Shown here: one piece after another, positions 1 through 7,941 of the stretch
Layout of the letters: the number at the start of each line of letters is the position of its first letter
How positions within the stretch are numbered: position 1 is the first letter of the stretch
Origin: JAGWBF01 sp963663025
GTDB taxonomy: Bacteria; Chloroflexota; Dehalococcoidia; Lucifugimonadales; JAGWBF01
Reading direction: 5' to 3'
DNA length: 64,000 nucleotides
Assembly (NCBI GenBank): GCA_963663025.1
Contig: OY760073.1
Location: forward strand, 868,001 to 932,000
Notes under the pieces: model-generated
Seen by the model: the letters and a program-made list of their open reading frames with translations, nothing else
Database searches by the model: none
Told to the model about the DNA's origin: nothing
Made by a program: the position numbers and the translations under genes

Positions 1-1182
1 TAAGGTCCCATCAGCGAGGCGGTTGGCTTGGCTCATCTCCGTATTGCAGATGCTGAGGAGCCGTCCTCCCTTCTGGCGCACGTCGGACATAGCCGCCAGG
101 GTATCCGCCGTCTCCCCGGACTGGGACACGCCTGTGACCAATGTGCCTTGGTCCACGGGATAGTCCCGGTAGCGGAACTCCGAGGCATTGTCCACCTCCG
201 CTGGGACCTTGGCCAATGACTCTATGAAGTGCCTGCCTACCATAGCAGCATGAAGGCTGGTGCCCATTCCCACCAGCACGACTTTCCGGAGGTCCCGCGT
301 CTCCTGGAACGATAAGGGGAACTGCTCCAGTTCGACTTGGCTGTTCTCGAAGTTAACCCTGCCCCGGAGGCAGTTAACAGCGGCCAGGGGCTGCTCCATG
401 ATCTCCTTGAGCATATGGTGAGGGTATCCTTCCTTGTCTCCCTGGGCGACGTTGGAAGGAATGCTTCTGGTCTCCTTGGATACAGGCTCGCCCTGCAGAT
501 TTACATAACGGATGCCATTGCCGGCAACGACTGCGACCTCTCCGTGCTCCAGAAAGCTGACCTCCCCGATAAGCGGGGCCAGGGGCTGAAGGTCGCTGCT
601 GATGATCGCTTCGCCGTCCCTATGCCCCAGCACGATCCCGCCGGCATATCCCAACCGCAGGGCTAGGAGCTGGCTGGACGAGTCCGGGGGGCCGATGGAG
701 ACGATGGCTTGGGATCCCTGCACCTGGCTGGCCATGGCGAGGAATGCATCTTCGAAGCTGAGGCCCGACTCCATCCCCGATTCGATCAGGTGGGCCACCA
801 CCTCGGTGTCAGTTTCGGAGCTGAAGCTGTGGCCATCGGCAAGAAGTTTCTGCTTGAGCTCCAGGTAGTTCTCGATGATGCCGTTGTGGACCACAGCTAC
901 CTGGTGGCGGCAGCCGGTGTGGGGGTGGGCATTGGCGACTGACGGTCTTCCATGGGTGGCCCAGCGAGTGTGGCCGATGCCGAGGGTGCCTTTAGGGGGA
1001 GGGATGCCGGGAGTGTCCAACTCCCGCACTTTCCCACCGGATTTGAAGGTTTCCAGATCTCCGGAGGGGTTGAAGATGGCGATCCCGGCGCTGTCGTAAC
1101 CCCGATATTCCAGCTTCTTTAGGCCGTCGAGGAGGATGGGCCAGGCGTCCCGGTGCCCAGTGTACGCAACGATTCCGCACAT
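1..1182 (-). CDS. glmS: Glutamine--fructose-6-phosphate aminotransferase (partial)
   Basis: Makes glucosamine-6-phosphate from fructose-6-phosphate and glutamine, the entry step to UDP-GlcNAc. Translation starts MCGIVAYTGHRDAWPILLDG, with the N-terminal nucleophile Cys2 exposed after Met removal, followed by a class-II glutamine amidotransferase domain (residues 1-220; EYRGYDSAGIA and HTRWATHG are visible). The first SIS sugar-isomerase domain begins near residue 285 (VGMGTSLHAA, GVSQSGET). About 394 of roughly 600 codons are inside; the 3' end lies beyond base 1. It is the last visible gene downstream of the ribosomal-protein operon and the small zinc-ribbon gene, on the same strand. Confidence 0.95.
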   Translation of the reverse strand, partial: MCGIVAYTGHRDAWPILLDGLKKLEYRGYDSAGIAIFNPSGDLETFKSGGKVRELDTPGIPPPKGTLGIGHTRWATHGRPSVANAHPHTGCRHQVAVVHNGIIENYLELKQKLLADGHSFSSETDTEVVAHLIESGMESGLSFEDAFLAMASQVQGSQAIVSIGPPDSSSQLLALRLGYAGGIVLGHRDGEAIISSDLQPLAPLIGEVSFLEHGEVAVVAGNGIRYVNLQGEPVSKETRSIPSNVAQGDKEGYPHHMLKEIMEQPLAAVNCLRGRVNFENSQVELEQFPLSFQETRDLRKVVLVGMGTSLHAAMVGRHFIESLAKVPAEVDNASEFRYRDYPVDQGTLVTGVSQSGETADTLAAMSDVRQKGGRLLSICNTEMSQANRLADGTL

Positions 1183-1350
1183 CCTGCGTTCCTGTCCTCC
1201 TCCCGGACCGCCTCGATGGGTGAGGCTTTTCTCCTGGACATGCCGAAGGTTCGAGATGTCCCAGGATCTGTTTGGTGAATTGCAGGGCCCGGTTAGGCCT
1301 AGGGGGCTAGGGGGACATCGCTGAGGCGATGAAAAAACCCCGGTAGTTGG

Positions 1351-1605
1351 CTAGCGCTCGGCCTCATCATCGGCTGGAATGACTTCCCCCTGTTCTTCGA
1401 GGCAGCTTAGGCAAACGTAGCTTTCTCCCTGCTCATGGGCGATGCCTACAGCTACGTTTCGCCGCCGGCCGCACTTGGAACAGGTTACCATCTCCAGCGG
1501 GGCCTCTGGGCCCGATCCACCCGCGGCGCCTCCCCTGAATCCCTTGTACTCGGGATTCAGGTGCTTCATTTGGAGGAATCGCTCCCTGTCCTTGCGCCGG
1601 CTCAT
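1351..1605 (-). CDS. Small zinc-ribbon protein, function unknown
   Basis: An 84-residue protein with a basic N-terminus (MSRRKDRERF), a glycine-rich linker and a four-cysteine zinc ribbon: CSKCGRR at about residues 42-45 and CLSC at about 65-68. The tail is acidic. A purine-rich GGGGGAC precedes the ATG. It lies between rplL and glmS on the same strand, where many bacteria have rpoB instead. The basic/zinc-ribbon make-up suggests nucleic-acid or ribosome association, but I recognise no named family. No good terminator is visible in 1183-1350. Confidence 0.6.
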   Translation of the reverse strand: MSRRKDRERFLQMKHLNPEYKGFRGGAAGGSGPEAPLEMVTCSKCGRRRNVAVGIAHEQGESYVCLSCLEEQGEVIPADDEAER

Positions 1606-1743
1606 TTGGTCCCCCGGTTGTGCCTAATGAAGTAGTAGGCGCCCGCGTATGCCTATACGCAGACCCATGTGTCATGAGGACAAAGCCTCTAGGGAGAAGG
1701 CGCCGATGTTCGGGCCTTGCCCCCAGAGGTCCAGGTTCCAGCT

Positions 1744-2139
1744 TTACTCTACGGCTACCTTGGCGCCGGCGGCTTCCAGGGCTTCCTTCACCTTGTTAGC
1801 TTCGTCCTGGGCAATGGCTTCCTTGACCTTGCTCGGGGCCGCTTCCACCAGCTCCTTGGCTTCACGCAGTCCGAGGGTGGTCACTTCGCGTACCGCTTTG
1901 ATGACGTTGATCTTGTTGGCGCCAACATCCTGGAGCACCACTGCAAACTCGGTCTTCTCATCATCCGCGGCTGCCGGAGCATCGCCGCCGGCGGTCGGCG
2001 CAGCGGCCGCAGGAGCGGCTGCCACAGCGACAGGGGCCGCGGCCGTGATGCCGAATTCGGACTCCAAGGACTTGACCAGGTCGGCCAGGTCGATCACCGA
2101 CATCTGCTTGATGGCTTCCAGTACCTCTTCCTTCGTCAT
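1744..2139 (-). CDS. rplL: 50S ribosomal protein L7/L12
   Basis: Ribosomal stalk protein that recruits translation GTPases. The 131 residues show an N-terminal dimerisation helix pair (KEEVLEAIKQMSVIDLADLV), an Ala/Pro-rich hinge at about 32-60, and the C-terminal factor-binding domain (KTEFAVVLQDVGANKINVIK, GLREAKELVE). It follows rplJ by 36 nt and is the last ribosomal gene of the operon. Length is normal for the family (about 120-130). Confidence 0.97.
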   Translation of the reverse strand: MTKEEVLEAIKQMSVIDLADLVKSLESEFGITAAAPVAVAAAPAAAAPTAGGDAPAAADDEKTEFAVVLQDVGANKINVIKAVREVTTLGLREAKELVEAAPSKVKEAIAQDEANKVKEALEAAGAKVAVE

Positions 2140-2175
2140 AACTCCTCCTTTGGTTATCGTTTTTCTAGGTTAAGT

Positions 2176-2739
2176 CTATGTGCCTTGGGACCTGAGCTGT
2201 TCGACCCTCTGTTGCAACAGGGTCGCCAGGGAAGCATGGGGCCCGGACAGGGCGCCCAGTAGCCTCTGTAATGGGGACTGTAGGTGGCCTATAAGGTTGC
2301 TAATTGGCGACTGCAACTGTCCCATAATCTGGCCTATGAGCACCTCCGGGGCGGGAAGGCGAGAAAGGGTAATGACCTCGTCCCGGGAAAGGCGCCTGCC
2401 ATTGAAAACAGCTCCCCGAATGGTCAGGGTTGAGCGGTTCACCCGGATGTACTCTTCCAGGGCCTTGGCAACCTCCACCGGATTGTCGTACCCCAGGGCC
2501 AGGGCTGTGGGGCCCTGGATGATATCCTTGACCTCGGGATTGTTGGAAGCATCGGCAGCCAGGTATGCGAGGGTGTTCTTCACCACGCGATACTCTATTT
2601 GGCGCTCCCGCATCTTCCGGCGCAGGTCGGTCATGGTGTTTACAGCCTGTCCCGACGGGTCGGTGGCGACGGTGATGGTAGCTCGAGCCAGTTTTTCGCT
2701 AAGCTCTTCGACCTGGTCAATCTTCTTCTGGGTTGGCAT
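2176..2739 (-). CDS. rplJ: 50S ribosomal protein L10
   Basis: Base of the ribosomal stalk; binds 23S rRNA through its N-terminal domain and L12 dimers through its C-terminal helix. The 187 residues begin MPTQKKIDQVEELSEKLA and keep the L10 core (VVKNTLAYLAA, GPTALALGYDNP). The C-terminal helix is long, with repeated LQSP/LLGAL turns that would hold several L12 dimers. It is preceded by a 249-nt leader with a terminator-like hairpin, which suggests attenuation. The start is supported by a GGAG eight bases upstream of the ATG. Confidence 0.96.
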   Translation of the reverse strand: MPTQKKIDQVEELSEKLARATITVATDPSGQAVNTMTDLRRKMRERQIEYRVVKNTLAYLAADASNNPEVKDIIQGPTALALGYDNPVEVAKALEEYIRVNRSTLTIRGAVFNGRRLSRDEVITLSRLPAPEVLIGQIMGQLQSPISNLIGHLQSPLQRLLGALSGPHASLATLLQQRVEQLRSQGT

Positions 2740-2988
2740 TGGGTTGCTCCATCAAAAAGTCCCTGCACCGGGCGTGCAGGGACTAAAACTCTTCTTTCGA
2801 AGTCGGCGCCCTCGATTCTCTGGGCCGATTGCGCCAGTGTTGTTGTTCCCCGGATCGCCTCGGCAGGCTGGCAATTTAACCCCGGCGCTCCGGGGGCCTG
2901 CTGTCTTTGGCCATTTGGGTTGGTTTTCTTCCGCTAGACCTTAGCGTTCAACTCCTCAATTGTCAACGAGTCAGGTAGTCAATGAATT
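2740..2988 (-). promoter_or_regulatory. L10 (rplJ-rplL) leader with attenuator
   Basis: The 249 nt between rplA and rplJ are non-coding, unlike the tight spacing elsewhere in the operon. The 3' end carries a strong hairpin followed by a U-run (2754-2784) just before the rplJ start. This is the layout of the known L10 leader attenuators, in which L10-L12 binding promotes termination. The upstream GC-rich part was not folded in detail, so the L10-binding motif itself is inferred. Confidence 0.5.
2754..2784 (-). terminator. Attenuator/terminator hairpin before rplJ
   Basis: On the minus strand an 11-bp perfect stem (AGTCCCTGCAC pairing with GTGCAGGGACT) closes a 5-nt loop and runs into TTTTT, ending 15 nt before the rplJ ATG. 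Placed inside an operon, it can only act as an attenuator. Confidence 0.75.
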
Positions 2989-3705
2989 CTACAGATCGGG
3001 CTTCAGGGCCGTCAGGCTGGTCACATCCAGGCGAATCCCCGGGCTCATGCTGCTGGACAAGTGGGCTGCCCGGATCAGGGCTCCCTTGACTGCGGCCGGC
3101 CTGGCTCGGACCACCGCGTCAACGAGGGAAGCTATGTTGCTCAACAGGTGTTCCTGGGGGAAGCTTACCTTCCCCACGGGGCAGTGAATGATTGCGGTGC
3201 GGTCTACGCGAAACTCCAGCCTGCCCTTCTTGGCTTCGTCGATGATGCGGGGCAGGTCCCTGGGCTGGACCATGGTCCCCGTGCGGGGGTTGGGCATCAG
3301 TCCTCGGCGTCCAAGCACTCTTCCCAGCTTCCCGATCTTGGGCATCAGATCGGGGATGGCCAGCCCTACGTCGAACTCGGTCCAGCCCCCTTCGATGTTC
3401 TGGATCAGGTCGTCCTCGCCGACGTAGTCGGCCCCGGCCTGGCGCGCAAGCTCTGCGCCCTCACCGTTGGCGAAGACCAGCACCCGGATGGGCTTGCCCA
3501 ACCCATAAGGGAGGACCGTCACGTCTCGGATGAGCTGGTCTGCCTGCCTGGGGTCCACGCCGGTTCGCAGGTGAAGCTCGACGGACTCGTCGAACTTTGC
3601 CGTGGACACTTCCTGGAGCAGAGCAATCGCTTCCTGGGGAGAGTAGGCCTTCTCCGGGTCGATCTTCTCCTTCAGGACAGCATATCGCTTGCTATGCTTT
3701 ACCAT
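2989..3705 (-). CDS. rplA: 50S ribosomal protein L1
   Basis: L1 stalk protein that binds 23S rRNA near the E site and often autoregulates its mRNA. The 238 residues start MVKHSKRYAVLKEKIDPEKA and contain GTVLPYGLGK-like (VTVLPYGLGKPIRVLVF), GRVLGRRGLMPNPRTGT and the C-terminal GALIRAAHLSSSMSPGI. The canonical ribosomal signature KIGKLGRVLGRRGLMPNP is present. It follows rplK with a 3-nt gap. Confidence 0.97.
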   Translation of the reverse strand: MVKHSKRYAVLKEKIDPEKAYSPQEAIALLQEVSTAKFDESVELHLRTGVDPRQADQLIRDVTVLPYGLGKPIRVLVFANGEGAELARQAGADYVGEDDLIQNIEGGWTEFDVGLAIPDLMPKIGKLGRVLGRRGLMPNPRTGTMVQPRDLPRIIDEAKKGRLEFRVDRTAIIHCPVGKVSFPQEHLLSNIASLVDAVVRARPAAVKGALIRAAHLSSSMSPGIRLDVTSLTALKPDL

Positions 3706-3708
3706 TGA

Positions 3709-4137
3709 TCATTCTCCTGAAATCTCTATCCCCATACTGCGGGCGGTGCCTTCGATGATTTTCATTGCCCCATCTACCGAGTTGGCGTTCAAATCCTTGA
3801 GCTTCAGCTCCGCGATCTCCTTGACCGCATTCCTGGAGATGGTGCCTACACGTCCGCGGCTGGGCTGGGCCCCGCCTTTCTCGATTCCCGCAGCCTTCCT
3901 GAGGAGCTCGGAAGCAGGGGGCGTCTTGGTAACAAAGGCGAAGGACCTGTCTTCGAAAACTGTGATCTGGACGGGGATTATCGTGCCCGCTTGGGTAGCG
4001 GTACGTTCGTTGTACTCCTTGACGAACCCCATGATGTTGACGCCGTGCTGTCCTAAAGCAGGCCCTACGGGCGGCGCTGGCGTGGCCTTTCCTGCCTGGA
4101 GCTGCAGCTTGATGATTGCTCGAACCTTCTTGGCCAA
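3709..4137 (-). CDS. rplK: 50S ribosomal protein L11
   Basis: L11 forms the GTPase-associated centre with 23S rRNA helices 43/44. The 142 residues show the N-terminal proline-rich segment (KATPAPPVGPALGQHGVNIM) and the C-terminal RNA-binding domain (RVGTISRNAVKEIAELK, GTARSMGIEI). Length and motifs are standard. It is in the nusG-rplK-rplA order found in most bacteria. Confidence 0.97.
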   Translation of the reverse strand: MAKKVRAIIKLQLQAGKATPAPPVGPALGQHGVNIMGFVKEYNERTATQAGTIIPVQITVFEDRSFAFVTKTPPASELLRKAAGIEKGGAQPSRGRVGTISRNAVKEIAELKLKDLNANSVDGAMKIIEGTARSMGIEISGE

Positions 4138-4146
4138 GATGCCTCC

Positions 4147-4710
4147 CTAAATCTTCTCGACCTGCAGGAAGTCCAGTTCAACCGGAGTTTCCCGGCCAAA
4201 GAAGGATACCAGTACCCAGACCTTGCCCTTGCTGGCGTCGATCTCGTTGACGGCTCCGATGAAGTCGGCGAAGGGTCCAGCGGCTATCCGCACCATCTGA
4301 CCTTTCTGGAATCCTACTGAGACCTTAGTTGGCCCGGACTCGATATTGTTCAGGATGGCATCCACTTCGCTGTCTTCCAAGGGTATGGGCTTGGGTCGTT
4401 TGTCCGTTTCATCTTCGGTGGAGACGAAGCCGGTCACCCCTGGCGTGTTGCGCACAACGTACCAACTTTCATCGTCCAGGCTCATCTGCACCAGGATGTA
4501 TCCGGGAAACACCTTCTTTCGTTCGGAGCGTCTCTTGCCCTCCTTGAGGACGATCTCCTCTTCGGTGGGGACGACCACCTGGAATATCCTGTCCTGCATA
4601 TCCAGGCTCTGGATGCGCAGGTCCAGGTTCTTCTTGACCCGCTCCTCTTGGCCGGAGTAGGTATGGATGATGTACCAGCGGGTCTGGTTGGTGTCTGTTC
4701 CTGATACCAT
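4147..4710 (-). CDS. nusG: Transcription termination/antitermination protein NusG
   Basis: NusG bridges RNA polymerase to ribosomes or Rho. The 187 residues contain an NGN domain (RWYIIHTYSGQEERVKKNL, FPGYILVQMSLDDESWYVVR, NTPGVTGFV) and a C-terminal KOW domain (GQMVRIAAGPFADFIGAVNE). A short N-terminal extension MVSGTDTNQ precedes the NGN fold. It lies 16 nt after secE. Confidence 0.97.
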   Translation of the reverse strand: MVSGTDTNQTRWYIIHTYSGQEERVKKNLDLRIQSLDMQDRIFQVVVPTEEEIVLKEGKRRSERKKVFPGYILVQMSLDDESWYVVRNTPGVTGFVSTEDETDKRPKPIPLEDSEVDAILNNIESGPTKVSVGFQKGQMVRIAAGPFADFIGAVNEIDASKGKVWVLVSFFGRETPVELDFLQVEKI

Positions 4711-4726
4711 ATCGGGTGTTCCTTGC

Positions 4727-4975
4727 CTACCTGAGGATGAACCGGGTGAATGTCTCCTGTAGTCCGCGATCTACTCCCGCCAGCACGATGGATGCGGCGG
4801 TTGCAAAAATGATCACGTAGATGGAGAGGCGGATGGTCTCTTCCCGGGTGGGCCAAACGCACCGCCGCAGCTCTGAGACGGTCTCCTGGAAAAACTGGAG
4901 AGGGTTACCGCCTCGGCGCACCGCGTTGGGGGAGATTATCTGGGAGCCTCCACCCCTCTGGGAGGACCTGGCCAT
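4727..4975 (-). CDS. secE: Preprotein translocase subunit SecE
   Basis: Essential SecYEG translocon subunit. The 82 residues have a basic N-terminus, the conserved amphipathic helix (FFQETVSELRRCVWPTREET) and one C-terminal transmembrane segment (YVIIFATAASIVLAGVDRGL), the short single-span form. The start lies 4 nt after the rpmG stop, so the two are translationally coupled or nearly so. Confidence 0.95.
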   Translation of the reverse strand: MARSSQRGGGSQIISPNAVRRGGNPLQFFQETVSELRRCVWPTREETIRLSIYVIIFATAASIVLAGVDRGLQETFTRFILR

Positions 4976-4979
4976 CAGG

Positions 4980-5150
4980 CTACCTCACCTCTCGGTGTTC
5001 CCGGTGAGTGCGACAGCGAGAGCAGTACTTCCGTAGCTCCAGCCGCTGGGTGTCGTTCCTGCGGTTCTTGGTGCTGGTGTAGTTCCGCTCCTGGCAGTCG
5101 GTGCAGGCCATGGTGATTATGATTCGCGCTTCGGTGCTCTTCTTGGCCAT
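4980..5150 (-). CDS. rpmG: 50S ribosomal protein L33
   Basis: A 56-residue protein read from ATG at 5150: MAKKSTEARIIITMACTDCQ onward, with RNYTSTKNRRN, LELRKYCSRC and a final THREHREVR. The two CxxC pairs (C16/C19 and C43/C46) mark the zinc-binding form of L33. It sits between tuf and secE, as in many bacteria. Confidence 0.95.
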   Translation of the reverse strand: MAKKSTEARIIITMACTDCQERNYTSTKNRRNDTQRLELRKYCSRCRTHREHREVR

Positions 5151-5153
5151 CTC

Positions 5154-6362
5154 TTATCCTGTTGAAACCTTTGTGACAACGCCGGCTCCCACCGTTCTGC
5201 CTCCCTCGCGGATGGCAAAACGCAGCCCCTCTTCGAGGGCTATGGGATATATGAGCTTGATGCCCATGGTGATGTTGTCCCCCGGCATGACCATCTCCAC
5301 GCCCTCGGGAAGCTGGATCTCGCCGGTGATGTCCGATGTCCTGATGTAGAACTGGGGCTTGTACCCGTTGAAGAAGGGTGTGTGGCGTCCGCCTTCCTCC
5401 CTGCTGAGGACATAGACCTCGGCCTCGGCCTCAACATGGGGTTCAATGGTGCCGGGGCGGGCCAGGACTTGGCCCCGCTCCACATCTTCCCTTTCGATAC
5501 CTCTCAGAAGGACGCCCACAGCATCGCCGGACTCGGTGGTGTCCAGCAGCTTGTGGAACATCTCCAGGCCGGTCGCGACGGTCTTGCGCACATCGCCGAA
5601 CCCGACTATCTCTACATCTTCGCCAACCTTAAGGGCTCCACGCTCCACACGGCCGGTGACCACGGTGCCTCTGCCCTTGATTCCGAAGACATCTTCGATG
5701 GGCATTAGAAAGGGGCGGTCCTTGAGGCGGGCTGGGACGGGTATGTAATCTTCCATGGCCTGGACGAGCTCGAGGATGTTTTGGCTCCAAGGGCCGTCGT
5801 GATTGCCGGCCTCCTGCTCTTCCAGGGCCTTGAGGGCGCTGACGCGGACGATTGGCGTGTCGTCGCCGGGGAAGTCGTACTGGCTGAGAAGGTCGCGAAC
5901 TTCCAGCTCCACCAACTCCAGCAGCTCCGGGTCTTCCATGGCATCGACCTTGTTAAGAGCAACGACAATCTTGGGCACTTCAACCTGGCGGGCCAGCAGG
6001 ATGTGCTCACGGGTCTGGGGCATTGGGCCGTCGGGAGCGCTGACGACAAGGACAGCGCCATCCATCTGGGCTGCGCCAGTAATCATGTTCTTGATGTAGT
6101 CGGCGTGCCCGGGGCAGTCCACGTGGGCATAGTGGCGGTCTTCGGTTTCGTACTCGATGTGGGCGATGGCGATGGTCACGCCTCGGGCCTTCTCTTCAGG
6201 GGCGTTGTCAATGGTGTCGAAAGCCCTGAAAGATGTGCCCGGCCCTCTCGTAGCTAGAACGCTGGTGATGGCGGAGGTAAGGGTAGTCTTGCCATGGTCA
6301 ACGTGGCCTATGGTGCCAACGTTCACATGAGGTTTGGTCCTGTCGAATTTCTGCTTGGCCAT
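5154..6362 (-). CDS. tuf: Translation elongation factor Tu
   Basis: GTPase that delivers aminoacyl-tRNA to the ribosome. Starting at ATG 6362 the protein is 402 residues: MAKQKFDRTKPHVNVGTIGH, P-loop GHVDHGKT, DCPGHADY (G3), NKVD (G4) and the C-terminal beta-barrel domains 2 and 3 (KGRGTVVTGRVERG, GRTVGAGVVTKV). An in-frame upstream extension would run into tRNA-Thr(GGU), so the 6362 start is chosen. It is directly downstream of the tRNA cluster, the classic tRNA-tufB arrangement. Confidence 0.98.
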   Translation of the reverse strand: MAKQKFDRTKPHVNVGTIGHVDHGKTTLTSAITSVLATRGPGTSFRAFDTIDNAPEEKARGVTIAIAHIEYETEDRHYAHVDCPGHADYIKNMITGAAQMDGAVLVVSAPDGPMPQTREHILLARQVEVPKIVVALNKVDAMEDPELLELVELEVRDLLSQYDFPGDDTPIVRVSALKALEEQEAGNHDGPWSQNILELVQAMEDYIPVPARLKDRPFLMPIEDVFGIKGRGTVVTGRVERGALKVGEDVEIVGFGDVRKTVATGLEMFHKLLDTTESGDAVGVLLRGIEREDVERGQVLARPGTIEPHVEAEAEVYVLSREEGGRHTPFFNGYKPQFYIRTSDITGEIQLPEGVEMVMPGDNITMGIKLIYPIALEEGLRFAIREGGRTVGAGVVTKVSTG

Positions 6363-6398
6363 TTGCCGGGTTCCTCCCAAATAATGTTGCTGTTTTTG

Positions 6399-6473
6399 TG
6401 GAGCCCACAGGCGGAATCGAACCGCCGACCCCGTTCTTACCAAGAACGTGCTCTACCGCTGAGCTATGTGGGC
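6399..6473 (-). tRNA. tRNA-Thr (GGU)
   Basis: Full cloverleaf: 7-bp acceptor GCCCACA/TGTGGGC, D-arm GCTC..GAGC, anticodon arm CGTTC-TTGGTAA-GAACG (anticodon GGT), T-arm GGCGG-TTCGATT-CCGCC, discriminator T and encoded CCA (6399-6401). It lies 36 nt upstream of tuf. Confidence 0.97.
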
Positions 6474-6498
6474 TGGTGAGCCGAAGCTTCGGTTCTAC

Positions 6499-6586
6499 TG
6501 GTGGAGGGGGTAGGATTCGAACCTACGAAGCCCTTCCGGGCGCCAGATTTACAGTCTGGTGGTTTAAGCCACTCACCCACCCCTCC
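6499..6586 (-). tRNA. tRNA-Tyr (GUA)
   Basis: Class-II tRNA with a long variable arm. Acceptor GGAGGGG/CCCCTCC, anticodon arm CCAGA-CTGTAAA-TCTGG (anticodon GTA), variable stem GCCCGGAAGGGC, T-arm GTAGG-TTCGAAT-CCTAC, discriminator A and encoded CCA. Confidence 0.97.
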
Positions 6587-6687
6587 CCACTCAAGCTCAG
6601 TTTAGCACACTCCCTATGTTGCGCCAATATCGCCAGGGTCGTCGCTGGCTGGTCTCCTTCATGCCCGGGGCAAGGGGGGATGCGAAG

Positions 6688-6760
6688 AGCCCCAGAGGGG
6701 ATTCGAACCCACCAACCTACCGATTACAAGTCGGTTGCGCTACCATTGCGCCACTGGGGC
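6688..6760 (-). tRNA. tRNA-Thr (UGU)
   Basis: Acceptor GCCCCAG/CTGGGGC, D-arm GCGC..GCGC, anticodon arm ACCGA-CTTGTAA-TCGGT (anticodon TGT), T-loop TTCGAAT. The T-stem has one mismatch, and CCA is not encoded (CTT follows the discriminator T). It is the first gene of the tRNA-tuf transcript. Confidence 0.93.
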
Positions 6761-6793
6761 ATACCCACTCTACATTAACGCATATCGCAATAT

Positions 6794-6813
6794 GGCCCCG
6801 ACGTTGCGGGGCC
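6794..6813 (-). other. Leader hairpin upstream of tRNA-Thr(UGU)
   Basis: A perfect 7-bp stem GGCCCCG/CGGGGCC with a 6-nt loop lies between the promoter and the first tRNA, without a U-run. It would be in the tRNA precursor 5' leader; its role is unknown. Confidence 0.4.
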
Positions 6814-6840
6814 ACACTCAGACAGCCTGCGTTCATGGCC

Positions 6841-6870
6841 AGTTTAGTCTCAAACTACCGAAATTGTCAA
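6841..6870 (-). promoter_or_regulatory. Sigma-70-type promoter of the tRNA-tuf-ribosomal operon
   Basis: On the minus strand TTGACA (6865-6870, perfect -35) is followed after 18 nt by TAAACT (6841-6846). Transcription would start near 6834, about 75 nt upstream of tRNA-Thr(UGU). It is the only strong promoter seen before this long operon. Confidence 0.75.
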
Positions 6871-7014
6871 TATATTAGCTTGTCGAGGGTGCCAATCCTT
6901 TGCCCTGGGTAATCGTGTTTGCCTTATCGCTCGCCCTGCCAGGGCATCGCGGCCGGTGCTATAATCGCCCGTGACTAAGGGCGTACGGCGTTTGGACGCC
7001 AGAGGAGGCTGCTC

Positions 7015-7881
7015 GTGAATCTTGGAGCGATTTTCCCCCAGACGGAGATAGGCGCAGACCCGGGCTCGGTCAAAGAGTACATACAGGCTGTCGAGGGCTT
7101 GGGATTCTCCCACATGATTCTCTACGACCATGTGCTGGGGGCCGACGTCAAGGCCCACCAGGGCTGGTCCGGCGCCTACAACTCCGATGACATGTTCCAC
7201 GAACCCATGGTGCTTTTCGGCTACGCGGCGGCCATCACCAGCACCCTGGAGCTGGTCACGGGCATCCTGGTGCTTGGGCAGCGCCAGACGGCCTTGGTGG
7301 CCAAGCAGGCAGCCGAAGTTGACATCCTTACCGGGGGACGCCTGCGCCTGGGTATCGGGATCGGCTGGAACCACGTCGAATACGAGGCCCTGGGCGCCAA
7401 CTTCAAGAATCGAGGCAAGCGCAGCGAAGAGCAGATAGCTTTGCTGCGGCAGCTTTGGACCCAGGAGATCGTGAACTTCGAGGGGCGCTGGCACCGGGTC
7501 ACCCATGCGGGTATCAATCCCCTTCCCGTGCAGCGTCCCATACCTGTCTGGTTCGGCGGCCGGGCGGAGGACCTGGTGCAGCGGGTTGCCCGCATCGGCG
7601 ATGGATGGTTCCCCAACTTCCTGCCCGACGACGAGGGGCGGGACACCATCGCCCGTCTTCACAGCTATGCCCGGGAGGCTGGACGGGACCCGAGCGCCAT
7701 AGGCATCGAGGCCAGGGTCAACGTTGCCCTCAACTCCCCAGAGGACTGGATGGAGCAGGCCAAAGCATGGGAGGAGATAGGCGCAACCCACTTATCAGTC
7801 AACACGATGAACGCCGGCTTCACCTCCGTGAAAGAGCACATCGATGCGATGGAGCGAGTCAAAGAAGCTGTCTCAGGCTAG
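7015..7881 (+). CDS. LLM-class flavin (F420)-dependent oxidoreductase
   Basis: A 288-residue luciferase-like monooxygenase-family protein of the F420-dependent (TIGR03619-type) branch. Visible are GAIFPQTEIGADPGSVKEYI, the core GFSHMILYDHVLG, the strand LVTGILVLGQRQ and GGRLRLGIGIGWN, the family's cofactor loop. Start is GTG 7015 with AGGAGG seven nt upstream. Substrate unknown. It opens a set of small-molecule catabolic genes and reads away from the tuf operon. Confidence 0.88.
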   Translation: MNLGAIFPQTEIGADPGSVKEYIQAVEGLGFSHMILYDHVLGADVKAHQGWSGAYNSDDMFHEPMVLFGYAAAITSTLELVTGILVLGQRQTALVAKQAAEVDILTGGRLRLGIGIGWNHVEYEALGANFKNRGKRSEEQIALLRQLWTQEIVNFEGRWHRVTHAGINPLPVQRPIPVWFGGRAEDLVQRVARIGDGWFPNFLPDDEGRDTIARLHSYAREAGRDPSAIGIEARVNVALNSPEDWMEQAKAWEEIGATHLSVNTMNAGFTSVKEHIDAMERVKEAVSG

Positions 7882-7941
7882 CCCGGTGGGAAGCGCCTGG
7901 GCCTGTGAATTATTGAAGAACACCTGGCTAAAGGGGGAACT

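Noticed and set aside
6587..6687. Possible fourth tRNA (Gly) between tRNA-Tyr and tRNA-Thr(UGU)
   Set aside because: No cloverleaf or T-loop could be found in this 100-nt gap.
6398..6778. Plus-strand frame across the tRNA cluster
   Set aside because: Runs straight through three tRNA genes on the other strand; it is the known tRNA-antisense artefact.
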